A stretch of DNA of 64,000 bases from assembly GCF_005889725.1 (NCBI RefSeq), contig NZ_VCKX01000015.1:1-64000 (forward strand), in the 5' to 3' direction. How positions within the stretch are numbered: the stretch's first letter is position 1; the number at the start of each line of letters is the position of its first letter. The DNA comes from Nonomuraea zeae. GTDB lineage: Bacteria > Actinomycetota > Actinomycetes > Streptosporangiales > Streptosporangiaceae. Both the position numbers and the translations under genes were made by a program. Of the stretch, positions 56,061-64,000 are shown piece after piece. The notes below the pieces were generated by a model. The model was not told where the DNA came from. It saw only the letters and a program-made list of their open reading frames with translations, and searched no databases.

Positions 56061-58412
56061 TCAGCTGATCGGCGGGTAGGCGTTCCTGAGCAGCTCCTGG
56101 AACTGCGCGGAGAACCACTGGCCCGACAGCGGCGCGTTGGGCAGCGCGCCGGACATGTTGTTGCCGTTCAGGCTGTTGCCGGTGTAGGTCGGGTCGCACA
56201 TCCGGTCGAACTTCTTGCCCTCGTCGTTCGGGATGTCCGTGCTGGCGCCGTCGGACTCACCCGGAGGCTTGATCCAGACGTAGGCGTCCAGACCGGTGTC
56301 GGGGCTGGCCTTCGGCCGCTCGCCCATGCCCGCGCCGCTCTGGTTGCACCAGTTGCCGGCGTGGATGCGACGGTCGATGCGCGACTGGTTGACGAACGTC
56401 TCCAGGACGGTCGAGGTGCTCGGCCCGGTCGGGCGGGCGCTGCCGCCCCAGCCGTTGCGCGAGGTGTCGATCAGCATGCCGAGACCCTGCCGGAAGCCCT
56501 TGGCGATGAGCGCGGTGCGCAGGGCCTGGGCGAAGGTGGTCTCGTCCACGTACCAGTTCCAGTCCACCCACTTGGACTGGCGGACCGACTGGCCGTTCAC
56601 GGTCGTGTTGATGTTGAAGTACAGCTCCTTGGTCGCGGAGGTGTTGGCGGTGTTGGTGATGAAGCCGTCCACACTGTCCACGCCCGCGGTGGTGCCCGCG
56701 GCGGTGTTGTAGAAGATGTTCACCGACGGGTTGAAGTTCGAGTCCCAGCCCAGCCAGGCGTGGTGGGCGGCGTCGACGTAGGTGTAGACGTTGGTGATGG
56801 CGTGCAGCTTGTTCAGCGCGTACTGGACGCCCTGGACGTAGGCGCCGGTCGAGTTGGCCTCGGCGCACTTGGCGAAGCTGAGGTTGGTGACCAGGTTGGG
56901 CAGCGAGTCGGGCTCGATGATCGTGACGATGCGCAGGTTCGCGTACGCGGAGTTGCTCATGATCGCCGCGATCGGGTCGATGTACTCGGTCTTGTAGCGG
57001 TTGAGCCCGTTCTCGGCGATGAGCAGCTCACCGTTGGAGGCCAGCGCCGAGCAGTCGCGGTTGGGCAGGTCGTAGATGACGAACTGGATGGTCAGCGGCG
57101 CGGAGCCGTTGGCGGCGTCCTGCCTGACGGCCTCGTCCAGGTGCGCCTGGAGGCCCATGGCCGAGGAGGAGCCGGCGATGGCCGCGATGCGGTCCAGCCA
57201 GACGGCCGTGGAGGTGTTGGCCACCGCGGAGCCACCGGGCTCGGCCGCGGCCTTGGTGCGCCAGTTCGGGTTCACGTAGCCGGTCGCTCCGGCGTACGGG
57301 TTCTCGACGTGGGTGCCGGGGTTGGTCCCGCCGTCGTCGTCGGCCTCGGTGGCGGTGACCGTCCTGCTGGTCAGGCCGGAGGAGGCGACGGTGATCGGCC
57401 GGGTGCCGTTGGTGTTGTCGGAGTCCTGCGCCGCGGCCAGGGTCACCGTCTGCGGGGTGCTCCAGTTGGCCGAGGTGAAGGTGAGGCTGGCGCCGGAGGA
57501 GACGGTGATGTTCGTGTCGCCGCTGCCCGCCGTCGAGGTGACGGTCACGTTCGAGGACGGCTGCGCGGCCAGGCGCACGGTGTAGGTGGCGGTGGCGCCC
57601 TCGGGCACGGTGACCGCGGTCGGCGTCACCATGATCGACTGCTCCACGGTGGCGTCGTCGTCCACCTCGGTCGCGTTGACCGTGGCGGCGGTCACGCCGC
57701 TGCCGCCCACGCTGAACGCGGCCGTGCCAGCGGCGGTGTCGCTGTCCTGGGCCGCGGCCAGGGTGACCGTCTGGGCGGTGTTCCAGTTGGACGGGGTGAA
57801 GGTCAGCGAGCCGCCCGAGCTGACGGACAGGTCCGTGTCACCGCTGGTGCGCGCGGTGGTGACGGTCACGTTGGCGGTGGGGGCCGAGGAGAGCCTGGCC
57901 GTGAACGTCGCCGTGCCGCCCTCGTTGACCGCGACCGAGCTGGCCGAGGTGACCACCGACGGGGTCGTCGGGTTCGTGCCGCCGCAGGTGGTGTTGTTGA
58001 CGCTGAACGAGGTCGGGTTCGGGTTGCTGCCGGTCCAGGTGCCGTTGTAGCCGATGGAGACGGACGCGCCGGTGGCCAGGCTGCCGTTGTAGGGCATGTT
58101 CGTGCCCGTGATCCGGGTGCCCGACTGGCTCCAGTTGGCGCCCCAGCCTGTGGGGGTGTACTTCTGACCGGTGGTCGGATAGTCGAAGCCCAGCGACCAT
58201 GACGTGATGGGGTCGCCGGTGTTCTTCAACGTGATGCTCGCGGTGAAACCGCCCTGACCAGGGCTGCTCGTCCACGAGTTGGCTGTGTAGGTCACGTCGC
58301 AGGCGACGGCGGCGTTCGCGGCCGTGGTCTGGCCCGCGACGAGCCCTAAGGCCGCGGTACTCGCGGCGGTCATGGTCACGACCCATTTGCGTAGGCCGCG
58401 GTGGAGTCTCAC
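56061..58412 (-). CDS. GH6 cellulase (cellobiohydrolase-like) with CBM2 and two Calx-beta modules
   Basis: The 783-residue secreted enzyme has a signal peptide to about residue 34 and a CBM2 (about 35-145, starting VACDVTYTANSW). Two Calx-beta repeats (about 150-255 and 260-365) follow, each ending in a DDD-type motif. The GH6 domain (about 370-783) has the catalytic acid region YDLPNRDCSALASNGE, IIEPDSLPNL, and the tunnel-loop region typical of cellobiohydrolases. GTG 58412 follows GGAGA at 9 nt. A CelR-type box lies 27 bp upstream. Confidence 0.92.
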   Translation of the reverse strand: MRLHRGLRKWVVTMTAASTAALGLVAGQTTAANAAVACDVTYTANSWTSSPGQGGFTASITLKNTGDPITSWSLGFDYPTTGQKYTPTGWGANWSQSGTRITGTNMPYNGSLATGASVSIGYNGTWTGSNPNPTSFSVNNTTCGGTNPTTPSVVTSASSVAVNEGGTATFTARLSSAPTANVTVTTARTSGDTDLSVSSGGSLTFTPSNWNTAQTVTLAAAQDSDTAAGTAAFSVGGSGVTAATVNATEVDDDATVEQSIMVTPTAVTVPEGATATYTVRLAAQPSSNVTVTSTAGSGDTNITVSSGASLTFTSANWSTPQTVTLAAAQDSDNTNGTRPITVASSGLTSRTVTATEADDDGGTNPGTHVENPYAGATGYVNPNWRTKAAAEPGGSAVANTSTAVWLDRIAAIAGSSSAMGLQAHLDEAVRQDAANGSAPLTIQFVIYDLPNRDCSALASNGELLIAENGLNRYKTEYIDPIAAIMSNSAYANLRIVTIIEPDSLPNLVTNLSFAKCAEANSTGAYVQGVQYALNKLHAITNVYTYVDAAHHAWLGWDSNFNPSVNIFYNTAAGTTAGVDSVDGFITNTANTSATKELYFNINTTVNGQSVRQSKWVDWNWYVDETTFAQALRTALIAKGFRQGLGMLIDTSRNGWGGSARPTGPSTSTVLETFVNQSRIDRRIHAGNWCNQSGAGMGERPKASPDTGLDAYVWIKPPGESDGASTDIPNDEGKKFDRMCDPTYTGNSLNGNNMSGALPNAPLSGQWFSAQFQELLRNAYPPIS

Positions 58413-58439
58413 GAGCGATCATCTCCAGTGCTAGGTGGC

Positions 58440-58453
58440 TGGGAGCGCTCCCA
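58440..58453. promoter_or_regulatory. CelR/CebR-type operator 1 (GH6 side)
   Basis: TGGGAGCGCTCCCA is a perfect 14-bp palindrome and is identical to the CelR operator described for cellulase genes of Thermobifida fusca. It lies 27 bp before the GH6 start codon. A LacI-family repressor released by cellobiose would be expected to bind; its gene is not in the window. Confidence 0.9.
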
Positions 58454-58641
58454 TGGTCTGCCGGACTCGGAGCCGTGTACAGCGGGCGCCCGTCGCGGAG
58501 GCGTCTGCCGCCCCGCATGCTCGTTGAATGCCCCTGAACATGGATGAAACTTTCATCCCGGGCAGCCTGGTGAGAGGAAACACGGGGGTTACCGAAATGC
58601 CATTCCGTTGACATACGCGCGATGGCACCCACAATCCCCTT

Positions 58642-58655
58642 TGGGAGCGCTCCCA
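58642..58655. promoter_or_regulatory. CelR/CebR-type operator 2 (GH48-GH9 side)
   Basis: This is a second perfect copy of TGGGAGCGCTCCCA, 24 bp before the GH48 GTG start. Together with the copy at 58440 it places both divergent cellulase transcripts under one repressor. Confidence 0.9.
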
Positions 58656-58679
58656 CACCCCTACTCCCATGGAGATCCC

Positions 58680-64000
<5,321 letters not shown>

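Overview
The window is high-GC actinobacterial DNA. Many genes use GTG starts, neighbouring genes often overlap by 4 bases (ATGA/GTGA), and the gene families (DisA/RadA, geosmin synthase, GH6/GH48/GH9 cellulases under CelR-type boxes, DivIVA-like coiled coils, family 2B encapsulins) fit a filamentous soil actinomycete. Streptosporangiales (Nonomuraea-like) is my best guess, but it is inference from gene content only. I see no tRNA, rRNA, CRISPR array, transposase or prophage.

Layout. 1-2.1 kb: end of a secreted sialidase, a long non-coding stretch and an orphan EboE-like TIM-barrel gene. 2.2-9.2 kb: a MarR regulator facing two tandem cupins, then a genome-maintenance block (MutY, DisA, RadA) and a MerR-thioredoxin pair. 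9.3-23.6 kb: mixed housekeeping and regulatory genes, including two methyltransferases, a TetR gene preceded by a 111-bp tandem repeat, an EtfD-like membrane iron-sulfur oxidoreductase, a glycosyltransferase pair, a CsoR-type repressor, a gamma-carbonic anhydrase, a DivIVA-like protein, a GntR/UTRA regulator and a VanZ-like protein. 23.6-31 kb: a tight operon for the lower kynurenine / 3-hydroxyanthranilate catabolic route (aldehyde dehydrogenase, hydratase/decarboxylase, RidA-type deaminase, 3-hydroxyanthranilate dioxygenase, ACMS decarboxylase, orphan binding lipoprotein, kynureninase). 31-39.6 kb: accessory genes, among them a NERD-pseudokinase, a MarR-controlled DJ-1/PfpI gene, a methyltransferase remnant, and two paralogous secreted mini-proteins flanking a NlpC/P60 hydrolase.

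39.6-50 kb is the most notable region. A five-gene operon on the minus strand runs polyprenyl diphosphate synthase - ispH - encapsulin shell A - encapsulin shell B - geosmin synthase, and dxs-ispG is transcribed divergently from the same intergenic region. The first and the last two enzymes of the MEP pathway, a prenyl-chain builder, a terpene cyclase and two different family 2B encapsulin shell proteins with cyclic-nucleotide-binding-like inserts are therefore grouped. This suggests a terpene nanocompartment with its own precursor supply.

50-58 kb holds a secreted S1 protease with a carbohydrate-binding tail, a dehydrogenase behind a sigma-B-like promoter, an anti-sigma-type ATPase, a FolP2-like protein and a DUF1992 protein, and ends in a cascade of hairpins. 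58-64 kb is a divergent cellulase locus (GH6 on the minus strand; GH48 and GH9 on the plus strand, the last running off the window). Two perfect 14-bp CelR-type operators lie between the divergent starts, so all three secreted cellulases are probably induced together.
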